Assembly (NCBI GenBank): GCA_964422725.1
Contig: CAYRCC010000032.1
Location: 1 to 23,373, forward strand
Reading direction: 5' to 3'
Source of the DNA: CAKSNH01 sp964422725
GTDB lineage: Bacteria; Bacillota; Clostridia; UBA1381
DNA length: 23,373 nt
The notes under the pieces: generated by a model
Databases searched by the model: none
What the model saw: only the letters and a program-made list of their open reading frames with translations
Told to the model about the DNA's origin: nothing
Shown: positions 15,813-22,838 of the stretch, piece after piece
Layout of the letters: the number at the start of each line of letters is the position of its first letter
How positions within the stretch are numbered: position 1 is the first letter of the stretch
Translations under genes and position numbers: made by a program

Positions 15813-16988
15813 TTAATGATGGAACAATCTGATTCCTGTAAACGCCATTGCAATATTGTATTTATTGCAGGTTTCAATTACATTATCATCACGAATTGAA
15901 CCGCCCGGCTGTGCAATACAAGTCACACCGCTCTTTTTCGCTCTTTCGATATTATCACCGAACGGGAAAAATGCGTCCGAACCGAGTGCAACATCTGTGT
16001 TTTTTGAAATCCATTCTTTCTTTTCCTCGGCCGTAAATACTTCCGGCTTAACTTTAAAAATATTCTCCCACGCACCGTCTGCAAGTACGTCCATATACTC
16101 GTCCGAAATGTAAACGTCAATAGCATTATCTCTGTCGGCACGCTTGATTCCGTCCGCAAACTGAAGTCCAAGCACCTTCGGTGATTGTCTTAGCCACCAG
16201 TTATCAGCCTTTTGACCCGCCAGTCTTGTACAATGTATACGTGACTGCTGACCGGCACCTATACCTATAGCCTGACCGTTTTTCACATAGCACACACTGT
16301 TTGACTGTGTATATTTCAGCGTAATAAGTGCAATCATTAAGTCATTTTTTTGGTCTTTTGTTAAATTTTTGTTATCTGTAACCATATTTGACAAAAGCTC
16401 TTCATTAATATCAAGCTCGTTTCTGCCCTGTTCAAATGTTACACCAAATACTTGTTTTCTCTCAATTTGTTCAGGTATATAGTTTTCGTCGATTTTAATA
16501 ATATTGTAATTGCCTTTTTTCTTGGCTTTGAGGATTTCAAGAGCATCGTCATTATAACCCGGAGCGATTACACCGTCGGAAACCTCTTTTGCGATAAGCT
16601 GTGCCGTAGCTTTATCGCAAACATCCGACAAAGCTATAAAGTCACCGAAAGATGACATTCTGTCAGCACCTCTTGCTCTTGCATATGCACAGGCAAGCGG
16701 TGAAAGCTCGATTGACTCGTCAACAAAATAAATCTTTTTCAGCGTATCCGAAAGCGGAAGTCCTATAGCCGCACCTGCCGGTGAAACGTGCTTGAATGAT
16801 GTTGCGGCAGGCAATCCGGTTGCTTTTTTAAGCTCCTTTACAAGCTGCCAGCCGTTGAACGCATCCAAAAGATTGATATATCCCGGTTTGCCGTTCACTA
16901 TTTCAATCGGCAAATCACCGTTTTCAACAAAAACTCTCGATGGCTTTTGGTTTGGGTTACAGCCGTATTTTAATTGCATTTCTTTCAT
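15813..16988 (-). CDS. purH: Stand-alone AICAR transformylase (purH C-terminal domain only)
   Basis: It transfers a formyl group from 10-formyltetrahydrofolate to AICAR, giving FAICAR, the next-to-last step to IMP. Ordinary PurH has about 510-530 residues, with an N-terminal IMP cyclohydrolase domain. Here the protein has 391 residues and begins directly with a transformylase domain. The catalytic pair K66-H67 is in SFKHVSPAGAA, and further family segments are GIGAGQQSRIHCTRLAG, SDAFFPFGD and AQPGGSIRD. Nothing resembling the cyclohydrolase domain is fused to it. The next gene upstream, 14 bases away, encodes a PurO-type cyclohydrolase that supplies the missing activity. AAGGGG is about 11 bases from the ATG. 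Confidence 0.92.
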   Translation of the reverse strand: MKEMQLKYGCNPNQKPSRVFVENGDLPIEIVNGKPGYINLLDAFNGWQLVKELKKATGLPAATSFKHVSPAGAAIGLPLSDTLKKIYFVDESIELSPLACAYARARGADRMSSFGDFIALSDVCDKATAQLIAKEVSDGVIAPGYNDDALEILKAKKKGNYNIIKIDENYIPEQIERKQVFGVTFEQGRNELDINEELLSNMVTDNKNLTKDQKNDLMIALITLKYTQSNSVCYVKNGQAIGIGAGQQSRIHCTRLAGQKADNWWLRQSPKVLGLQFADGIKRADRDNAIDVYISDEYMDVLADGAWENIFKVKPEVFTAEEKKEWISKNTDVALGSDAFFPFGDNIERAKKSGVTCIAQPGGSIRDDNVIETCNKYNIAMAFTGIRLFHH

Positions 16989-17002
16989 TTTATTTCGTCC
17001 CC

Positions 17003-17719
17003 TTACTTGTTTTTATTAACAATTCTTGTTTCAACCGCACCTGTTTCGATGTCAATATACCTTACAAACAGTGAAACCTTATTTTCACCGTTTAATGCCG
17101 TCCACACGTTATTTGTGAACGTATCAATATCATAATTGCCTATTTCCACTCTCTTAGGCTCACCCTCAAAACTCGGAAGCGGATTTGAATTTTCCTTGTA
17201 TGTATGAATAAATCTGCCCTCGCCCGACAAAGGATTTTCGTAAGTATATGTATATCTCAAACGTGAATCGGGGTTTCCGTCCGCGCTTTTGAGTATTGAC
17301 ATTGCATAATGATAACTGCCGTTTTCAAGCTGCATAATACCTGAAATCCTCGGTGTAAAGTTCGGCGCATCGTCCTCATACTCCCTTGAGCGAAGTGACT
17401 GTTCAAACGTCTGTCCGTTTTTCATATTTTCATAAATTGTATCCGTCTGGTCACCGTTAGTGACAATAGTATAATCGTTAAGTACGCGAACAGGCGCATA
17501 GATAATCAAATGCGGATCTTCCATTTTTGACGGGTCGTGCGCCTGTGTGCGGATACCGTCGCCGTCCTCAACAAACACACGGTTTCGACTGTTGGCGCTT
17601 CTGCCCATAATGAAATACGCTGTAACCGCCTTTTTTCCGTCCTCTGTTCTGCCGATTACAATACCCCGTCCCGGATACGGATTTTCGGTCAATTCTGTAA
17701 ACAAATTTATTTTTTTCAT
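17003..17719 (-). CDS. purO: IMP cyclohydrolase, PurO type
   Basis: It closes the ring of FAICAR to give IMP, the last step of purine synthesis. The 238-residue protein matches the PurO family (IMP_cyclohyd), first defined in archaea and unrelated to the PurH cyclohydrolase domain. NPYPGRGIVIG lies at 13-23 and the conserved YFIMGRSANSRNRVF at 35-49, with further segments TPRISGIM and DTFTNNVWTALNGENKV. Its place between purN and the one-domain purH is strong support. Spacing to both is 14-17 bases, so all are in one operon. The ribosome binding site is weak: GGGGG about 11 bases upstream. Bacterial PurO homologues are known in Clostridia. Confidence 0.85.
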   Translation of the reverse strand: MKKINLFTELTENPYPGRGIVIGRTEDGKKAVTAYFIMGRSANSRNRVFVEDGDGIRTQAHDPSKMEDPHLIIYAPVRVLNDYTIVTNGDQTDTIYENMKNGQTFEQSLRSREYEDDAPNFTPRISGIMQLENGSYHYAMSILKSADGNPDSRLRYTYTYENPLSGEGRFIHTYKENSNPLPSFEGEPKRVEIGNYDIDTFTNNVWTALNGENKVSLFVRYIDIETGAVETRIVNKNK

Positions 17720-17736
17720 ATTTTAAGTGTCCCCCA

Positions 17737-18333
17737 TTATTTTATATTTCCCGAGCAATACATTTCAACCGCCTGCGGAAGTATTTTCCATTCCGCCTCT
17801 TCCATCACGCGTTTTTGCAATGTTTCCGCGGTATCGCCGTCATTGATGTATACCGCTTTTTGGAGAATAATCTTTCCGCCGTCGGTAATTTCATTTACGA
17901 AATGCACAGTTGCCCCTGTCACTTTAACTCCGTAATCAAGCGCCGCCTGATGCACTTTCAATCCGTAAAAGCCATCACCGCAAAATGACGGTATAAGCGA
18001 CGGGTGAATATTGATAATTCTGTTTTTATACTCGCCTAAAAAAGCTCCGCCGACAATTGCCAAAAATCCTGCCATAACAACCAAATCAATATTATTTGAT
18101 TTCATATAATCGCAAAGCTTTCGGTTAAACTCGTCATTATCCGTACAATCCTTTTTGGAAATGACACAAGTTTTGATTCCCGCTCTTTCGGCTCTTTCAA
18201 GTGCGTACACACCTTCCTTGTTTGAAACAACCGCTGTAATTTTTCCGTTTTTGATTATGCCGCTTTTTTCCGCATCAATCAAAGCCTGCAAATTAGTACC
18301 GCCGCCCGATACCAAAACCGCTATATTAAGCAT
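17737..18333 (-). CDS. purN: Phosphoribosylglycinamide formyltransferase (GAR transformylase)
   Basis: The folate-dependent third step of purine synthesis, formylating GAR. The 198-residue protein starts MLNIAVLVSGGGTNLQAL. Catalytic residues are N108 and H110 in INIHPSLIPSF and D151 in ITDGGK, corresponding to the Asn-His-Asp set of the family. The ATG at 18333 is chosen because AAAGGA lies eight bases upstream; an in-frame TTG at 18354 sits before that site. It follows purM by 21 bases and precedes purO by 17. Confidence 0.96.
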   Translation of the reverse strand: MLNIAVLVSGGGTNLQALIDAEKSGIIKNGKITAVVSNKEGVYALERAERAGIKTCVISKKDCTDNDEFNRKLCDYMKSNNIDLVVMAGFLAIVGGAFLGEYKNRIINIHPSLIPSFCGDGFYGLKVHQAALDYGVKVTGATVHFVNEITDGGKIILQKAVYINDGDTAETLQKRVMEEAEWKILPQAVEMYCSGNIK

Positions 18334-18354
18334 AATTTCATTCCTTTCAATCAA

Positions 18355-19386
18355 TTAAAGGATAACACCCTCACTGCCTTCAACCAGCTCGCCAATAATA
18401 TATGCCTTTTCTCCGGCTTCCTCCAGACATTTTACCGCCTTATCCGCTTTATCCGCATCAACGGCAACAACCATACCGATACCCATATTAAACGTATTGT
18501 ACATATCTCTTTGCGGAATATCAGCCATTTTCTGCATCATCGGGAAAATTGCCGGAATATTCCACGAACCCATATTGATTTTTGCCGTAAGGTTTTCAGG
18601 CAGCATTCTCGGAATGTTTTCGATAAATCCGCCGCCCGTAATATGAGATACGGTATTAATACCTACTTCGTCAATAAGCTTTAAAAGCGGTTTAACGTAA
18701 ATTTTTGTCGGTGTCAAAAGTTCTTCGCCGATAGTTTTGCCAAGCTCCTCTTTGTATGTCATAAGTGTTTCTTTTGCATTGTCGGAATTAAGGTCAAATA
18801 CTTTTCTTACCAATGAATAGCCGTTTGAGTGAATACCGCTTGAGGCAATACCGACCAACACATCGCCTTTTTTTGCATTCTTGCCGTCGGTAATTTTGCT
18901 TTTTTCGACAATTCCTACACTGAAACCTGCCAAATCGTACTCATCAACAGGATAAAATCCCGGCATTTCAGCCGTTTCTCCGCCGACCAACGCACAGCCT
19001 GCCAACACACAGCCGTCAGCCACACCCTTAACTATATTTGCAACCTTTTCAGGCACATTTTTACCCACTGCAAGGTAGTCAAGGAAAAACAGCGGTTTTG
19101 CGCCCGAACAAGCAACATCGTTGACACACATAGCCACACAGTCCTGACCTATTGTGTCGTGCTTGTCCATCAAAAATGCGATTCTCAATTTTGTTCCCAC
19201 GCCGTCAGTACCTGACACCAATACAGGGTTTTTGTAACCTTCCGGAATTTCAAAAAGTCCTCCGAAACCGCCTATACCGCCGAGTACGCCGTCAATAACG
19301 GTTTTCTTAACGTGTTCTTTCATCAATCTTACCGCTTCATAACCTGCCTCAACGTCAACTCCGGCAGCTTTATACGTATTACTCAT
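18355..19386 (-). CDS. purM: Phosphoribosylformylglycinamidine cyclo-ligase (AIR synthetase)
   Basis: It closes FGAM to aminoimidazole ribotide using ATP. The 343 residues are the normal length, and the enzyme is usually a homodimer. Family segments in order: AGVDVEAGYEAVRLMKEHV, SGTDGVGTKLRIAFL, VNDVACSGAKPLFFLDYLA, LVGGETAEMPGFYP and FNMGIGMVVAV. The ATG at 19386 has GGAGG eight bases upstream. It follows purE by 39 bases. Nothing odd was seen. Confidence 0.96.
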   Translation of the reverse strand: MSNTYKAAGVDVEAGYEAVRLMKEHVKKTVIDGVLGGIGGFGGLFEIPEGYKNPVLVSGTDGVGTKLRIAFLMDKHDTIGQDCVAMCVNDVACSGAKPLFFLDYLAVGKNVPEKVANIVKGVADGCVLAGCALVGGETAEMPGFYPVDEYDLAGFSVGIVEKSKITDGKNAKKGDVLVGIASSGIHSNGYSLVRKVFDLNSDNAKETLMTYKEELGKTIGEELLTPTKIYVKPLLKLIDEVGINTVSHITGGGFIENIPRMLPENLTAKINMGSWNIPAIFPMMQKMADIPQRDMYNTFNMGIGMVVAVDADKADKAVKCLEEAGEKAYIIGELVEGSEGVIL

Positions 19387-19425
19387 TCCATAATCCTCCG
19401 TAAATTTAAATTTATATACAAATTT

Positions 19426-19929
19426 TTATAATGACTTAACTTCCTCTTTGATTTTCAAATTTTTTGCATTAACCTCTTCTGCCATATCTTTCTTAAAGGC
19501 TTTCAGCATATCCTTAATATAATCGTATTTCAGCGAAAGTATCTGTGCCGCAAGAATACCTGCGTTATCACCGCCGTCAATCGCAACTGTCGCAACCGGT
19601 ATACCCTTTGGCATCTGCACCATCGACAAAAGCGAATCCATACCGTCCATAGTCGATGATTTTATCGGTACACCTATAACAGGTAATGTCGTAAATGCCG
19701 CCAAAACTCCGCCCAGATGTGCCGCTTTACCCGCCGCCGCAATGATAACCTCGATACCGTTATCCTCTGCCGATTTTGCGAATTTTTCCGCTTCTTCCGG
19801 CGTTCTGTGTGCCGATATTACATTTACGTCTGCCTCGATTTCAAACCGTTTCAGCATTTTGATACAACCTTTCAGTTTATCAAAATCCGAATCACTTCCC
19901 ATTACTATTGCTACCTTTGGATTTGCCAT
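19426..19929 (-). CDS. purE: N5-carboxyaminoimidazole ribonucleotide mutase (class I PurE)
   Basis: It moves the carboxyl group of N5-CAIR to give CAIR. The 167-residue protein has MGSDSD at 10-15, SAHRTP at 39-44 with the catalytic H41, AAAGKAAHLGG, and the SSTMDGMDSLLSMVQMP loop typical of class I PurE. The ATG at 19929 is chosen because GGAGG lies seven bases upstream; an earlier in-frame ATG at 19947 has no site. It is the first gene of the purine operon, about 60 bases from the predicted RNA start. The partner PurK, which makes N5-CAIR, is not in the window. Confidence 0.95.
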   Translation of the reverse strand: MANPKVAIVMGSDSDFDKLKGCIKMLKRFEIEADVNVISAHRTPEEAEKFAKSAEDNGIEVIIAAAGKAAHLGGVLAAFTTLPVIGVPIKSSTMDGMDSLLSMVQMPKGIPVATVAIDGGDNAGILAAQILSLKYDYIKDMLKAFKKDMAEEVNAKNLKIKEEVKSL

Positions 19930-19996
19930 TTTATTACCTCCAAGCATATATTTGTACCAAGCTTACATCAATATCACTCAATACCTACTCTATTTT

Positions 19997-20025
19997 ATAC
20001 TAACAAATCTTACCGATAATGTCAA
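19997..20025 (-). promoter_or_regulatory. Promoter of the purine biosynthesis operon
   Basis: On the minus strand, a perfect TTGACA (plus 20020-20025), a 17-base spacer and TAGTAT (plus 19997-20002), overlapping a longer TATAAAAT. The leader of about 60 bases is too short for a purine riboswitch, and none was seen. Confidence 0.7.
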
Positions 20026-20185
20026 TACAAATTAGCCTTATTGCAACTTTTTCGGGCAAAATTTTATTAATATGCCGATATTTTTCCCTACACCGTTGTC
20101 AATATTGCCAAACGTCGATGTCAAACAATTAATTATCGTATTTTATATAATTTTATAAAATATTACACAAAATTAATAAAATACC
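20026..20185. other. Shared upstream DNA of the pur and salvage operons
   Basis: AT-rich DNA with no gene. TGTCAA, the complement of a -35 box, occurs at 20097-20102 and 20119-20124, 22 bases apart. A third copy at 20020-20025 is the purE -35 itself. The two extra copies have no -10 at the right distance, so they may be regulator half-sites. No guanine/adenine riboswitch core and no clear PurR box were recognised. Confidence 0.35.
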
Positions 20186-20214
20186 TTGAAAAATATTATG
20201 TTTCATTATAAAAT
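20186..20214 (+). promoter_or_regulatory. Promoter of the purine salvage operon
   Basis: TTGAAA at 20186-20191, a 17-base spacer and TAAAAT at 20209-20214, both five of six to consensus. An overlapping TATAAA at 20207 is a less well-spaced alternative. Confidence 0.65.
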
Positions 20215-20223
20215 ATGTATATT

Positions 20224-20238
20224 AATGCTGTTAGCATT
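20224..20238 (+). promoter_or_regulatory. Small hairpin at the 5' end of the salvage mRNA
   Basis: AATGCT, loop GTT, AGCATT: a 6-bp stem starting within a few bases of the predicted RNA start (about 20221). 5'-terminal stems of this kind often protect mRNA from decay; that role is inferred. Confidence 0.4.
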
Positions 20239-20268
20239 TACACTATTATACAAAAAGGAGTAGTTTTA

Positions 20269-21639
20269 ATGGAAAAACTAATGAATGATCTTTTCAAACT
20301 GAAAGATCACAAAACAACCGTAAGTACCGAAATTATAGCCGGTCTTACCACATTTATTTCAATGGTTTACATTCTTGCCGTAAACCCTAATATGCTTGCC
20401 GCCGCCGGCATGGACAAAGGCGCGGTATTTACCGCAACTGCCATTTCTGCCGCTCTGGCGACCCTTTGTATGGCATTTTTTGCAAACTATCCGGTCGTTC
20501 TTGCCTCGGGAATGGGACTTAACGCTTACTTTGCATATTCGGTATGCGGTCCTATGATTGAACAAGGTATCACAAACCCTTACCAAATTGCTTTGACAGC
20601 GGTTTTATGCGAAGGTATAATATTTATAATTCTCTCACTTTTCAAGTTTAGAGAAACTTTGGTAAATAAAGTACCTAAAAATCTCAAACTCGGTATTACC
20701 GCCGGTATCGGCTTATATATTACGTTTATCGGAATGCAGGGTGCCGGAATTGTCATAAGCGACACGTCCACACTTGTAAATCTCGGAACGGTTGCAACTC
20801 CGCAGTTTATCCTTGCGTTCGTAGGTCTTATTCTAATTGGTGTTTTCACACATTACAAAATACCGGGGGCTATTCTTTGGGGAATACTTTCAACCTGGGT
20901 GCTGGGTATTATAGCTGAGCTTACAGGCTTATACGTTGTTGATGTTAATGCCGGAGTATATTCGCTTATTCCTGATTTTTCAAACTACTCCGTAGTACCT
21001 GCCGCGCCGTACTTATTCAAATTTGATTTTTCGTGGGTTGGTTCTCATATTTCGGAATTTATAGTAATTGTATTTTCATTCCTGTTTGTTGACCTTTTCG
21101 ATACGGTAGGCACACTTATAGGCGTAGCAAACAAGGGTAATTTGCTTGACAAAAACGGTAATCTGCCGAAAGTCGGCGGTGCATTGCTTGCCGATGCCGT
21201 AGGTACTGTTGTAGGTGCTTGTCTTGGTACGTCTACCGTTACAAGCTATATCGAAAGCAGTGCCGGAGTTGCCGCCGGAGGCAGAACGGGACTTACAGCC
21301 GTAACATCGGCGATACTGTTTCTTGTTGCGCTGTTTCTATCGCCTATCTTCCTTGCAATTCCGGGATTTGCAACTGCACCGGCACTTATCTATGTCGGGC
21401 TTTTGATGATGAGTTCGGTTAAGAAAATGGAATTTGAGGGTGATGTTGCAGATGTAATCGGCGGCTTTATAGCTGTAATAATGATGCCGTTCACATACTC
21501 AATCGCAAACGGTATTATGTTCGGTATCCTTTCGTGGCTTGTACTGAAGCTATGCACAGGCAAGGCTAAGGATATACATCCGGTTATGTGGGTATCGAGT
21601 GCATTGTTCATTTTCCGCGTAATCACAATGGTTATTTGA
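20269..21639 (+). CDS. NCS2 family purine permease (AzgA/PbuG-like)
   Basis: A membrane symporter expected to import hypoxanthine, guanine or adenine. The 456-residue protein has about 12-14 spans. Family segments are TTFISMVYILAVNP at 27-40, the substrate-region GMGLNAYF at 81-88, LFDTVGTLIGVANK, and the signature TSTVTSYIESSAGVAAGGRTG-like stretch. These place it with the AzgA/PbuG branch rather than xanthine/uracil carriers. The ATG at 20269 has AAGGAG eight bases upstream. It is the first gene of a two-gene salvage operon and divergent from purE. Confidence 0.92.
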   Translation: MEKLMNDLFKLKDHKTTVSTEIIAGLTTFISMVYILAVNPNMLAAAGMDKGAVFTATAISAALATLCMAFFANYPVVLASGMGLNAYFAYSVCGPMIEQGITNPYQIALTAVLCEGIIFIILSLFKFRETLVNKVPKNLKLGITAGIGLYITFIGMQGAGIVISDTSTLVNLGTVATPQFILAFVGLILIGVFTHYKIPGAILWGILSTWVLGIIAELTGLYVVDVNAGVYSLIPDFSNYSVVPAAPYLFKFDFSWVGSHISEFIVIVFSFLFVDLFDTVGTLIGVANKGNLLDKNGNLPKVGGALLADAVGTVVGACLGTSTVTSYIESSAGVAAGGRTGLTAVTSAILFLVALFLSPIFLAIPGFATAPALIYVGLLMMSSVKKMEFEGDVADVIGGFIAVIMMPFTYSIANGIMFGILSWLVLKLCTGKAKDIHPVMWVSSALFIFRVITMVI

Positions 21640-21662
21640 CACAGCGTAAAGAGGTGAAAGTA

Positions 21663-22220
21663 ATGAAAGAAACATATCACATTAATATTGCCGGAATTGA
21701 GAGAGATTTACCGCTCTGTAAAGTTTCGGACGAGTTGTACATTGCGGCATTTATTATGTTCGGCGATGTTGAAGTTACCGTAAACAGTGCTAAAGAGCTT
21801 TTAAAAAAAGCACCTGAGTTTGACATTATGATTACGGCAGAATCAAAAGGTATTCCGCTTATCCACGAAATGGCACGCCAATCGGGCCGCAACGAATATA
21901 TTGTTGCAAGAAAAGGTCCGAAGCTTTATATGCAAAATGTTATAACTGTCGATGTCAACTCTATCACCACCGCGCACAAGCAAATACTATGTATCGGTGA
22001 AAAAGAGGCTGATATGATGCGCGGCAAACGCGTGCTTATCGTTGACGACGTTATAAGTACCGGTGAATCGCTTGCATCTATCGAAACGCTTGTAAAGCAG
22101 GTCGGCGGAAATATTGTAGGAAAAATGTCCGTACTTGCCGAGGGTGACGCTATCGGGCGAGAAGATATTATTTATCTTGAACCGCTGCCGCTGTTTAACC
22201 CCAACGGCAGTGCGAAATAG
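21663..22220 (+). CDS. Purine-type phosphoribosyltransferase
   Basis: A type I phosphoribosyltransferase that would join a free base to PRPP to make a nucleotide. The 185-residue protein has the PRPP-binding motif VLIVDDVISTGES at 124-136, preceded by AESKGIPLIHEMARQ at 59-73 and VARKGPKLYMQ at 81-91. These resemble adenine phosphoribosyltransferase relatives common in Clostridia, but it is not a canonical Apt, so the base (adenine, hypoxanthine/guanine or xanthine) is unsure. The ATG at 21663 has GAGGTG six bases upstream and lies 23 bases after the permease stop. Import and phosphoribosylation are thus coupled in one operon, which ends in a strong terminator. Confidence 0.85.
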   Translation: MKETYHINIAGIERDLPLCKVSDELYIAAFIMFGDVEVTVNSAKELLKKAPEFDIMITAESKGIPLIHEMARQSGRNEYIVARKGPKLYMQNVITVDVNSITTAHKQILCIGEKEADMMRGKRVLIVDDVISTGESLASIETLVKQVGGNIVGKMSVLAEGDAIGREDIIYLEPLPLFNPNGSAK

Positions 22221-22255
22221 TATTTATAACACGTTTTGACCGATAAAATTCATAC

Positions 22256-22298
22256 CGCAAAAACCTCTTGTGCTACAAAAGTACAAGAGGTTTTTGCG
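22256..22298. terminator. Strong terminator of the salvage operon
   Basis: A perfect 16-bp stem, 22256-22271 with 22283-22298, around an 11-base loop. The arms contain A5 and T5 tracts (GAGGTTTTTGCG on the right), so a shorter GC-anchored stem followed by TTTTT can stop plus-strand transcription, and the mirror image works on the minus strand. Confidence 0.85.
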
Positions 22299-22340
22299 TG
22301 TAGATTTATTAGTTTTGTTTAATTTTTTAACGATATTTTT

Positions 22341-22567
22341 CTGTCTGCGGACAGCAACAAACTTTCAGTAGTTTTGCTTACAGCAAAACCGCCCTTCGGA
22401 CATCGGAAATCTTTTCGATACTATTTGAAAAAGTTTGAACAAAACTTGTACGCTTAGGAGTTTCGTCGTCTGCGGACGACGATTTAAGGCTCTGCCTTAA
22501 AAATCCGCAAGTCTTTGAAAAGGCTTGACCTAAACGTTAATAAAACCTCTTTTAAGGTTTTATTAAC
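22341..22567. repeat. Dense multi-hairpin intergenic repeat
   Basis: Seven inverted repeats in 227 bases: 22341-22354 (5 bp, TGCG loop), 22371-22389 (7 bp), 22431-22447 (6 bp), 22463-22482 (8 bp, TGCG loop), 22483-22501 (8 bp, TCT loop), 22508-22527 (8-9 bp with one wobble) and 22536-22567 (13 bp). All but the wobble are perfect. The right part, 22521-22541, recurs at 1-21 of the window. No coding frame with a ribosome binding site runs through it. It resembles the structured interspersed repeats scattered between genes in many Clostridia; the exact family was not identified. Confidence 0.65.
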
Positions 22568-22606
22568 TAAGATGTTAAATGACTGCAACAATATCGGAGG
22601 GTATGT

Positions 22607-22732
22607 ATGAAACAATATGCCGCAAACACGGTTACAATCTGCCGTATTATATTCAGCACATTTATGTTATGGTTCCTGTGTTTTCGTTTCTGTGTAATAT
22701 TTTATATTTGGTTTTTACCCAAAAACTCATAG
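22607..22732 (+). pseudogene. N-terminal fragment resembling a CDP-alcohol phosphatidyltransferase
   Basis: ATG 22607 opens a 41-codon frame with CGGAGG six bases upstream. It begins MKQYAANTVTICRIIFSTFM, which fits the start of CDP-alcohol phosphatidyltransferases (N-x-x-T-x-x-R in the first membrane helix). A second hydrophobic stretch, CVIFYIWFL, follows where the second helix belongs. It then stops at TAG, so the catalytic DG-AR-G-D-D motif is absent. Family members have about 170-200 residues, so this is either a truncated remnant or an unrelated short membrane peptide. It lies between the multi-hairpin repeat and a minus-strand terminator. Confidence 0.4.
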
Positions 22733-22740
22733 TTTCCCGA

Positions 22741-22778
22741 AACACAAAAGCAGACAAACTCAAAACGAGTTTGTCTGC
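22741..22778 (-). terminator. Terminator of the sugar ABC ATPase gene
   Basis: A perfect 12-bp stem (22750-22761 with 22767-22778, five-base loop) followed on the minus strand by TTTTGTGTTTC. It lies about 60 bases past the ATPase stop. A smaller hairpin, AACCGA/TCGGTT at 22811-22827, lies between. Confidence 0.8.
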
Positions 22779-22838
22779 AATTAAAATCATATTAAGCACT
22801 ATTCCGTCACAACCGACCGACTCGGTTCGACTTTATAA

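Noticed and set aside
19930..20268. Possible purine riboswitch for purE or the permease
   Set aside because: Neither leader (about 60 and 48 bases) is long enough, and the conserved purine aptamer core was not seen on either strand.
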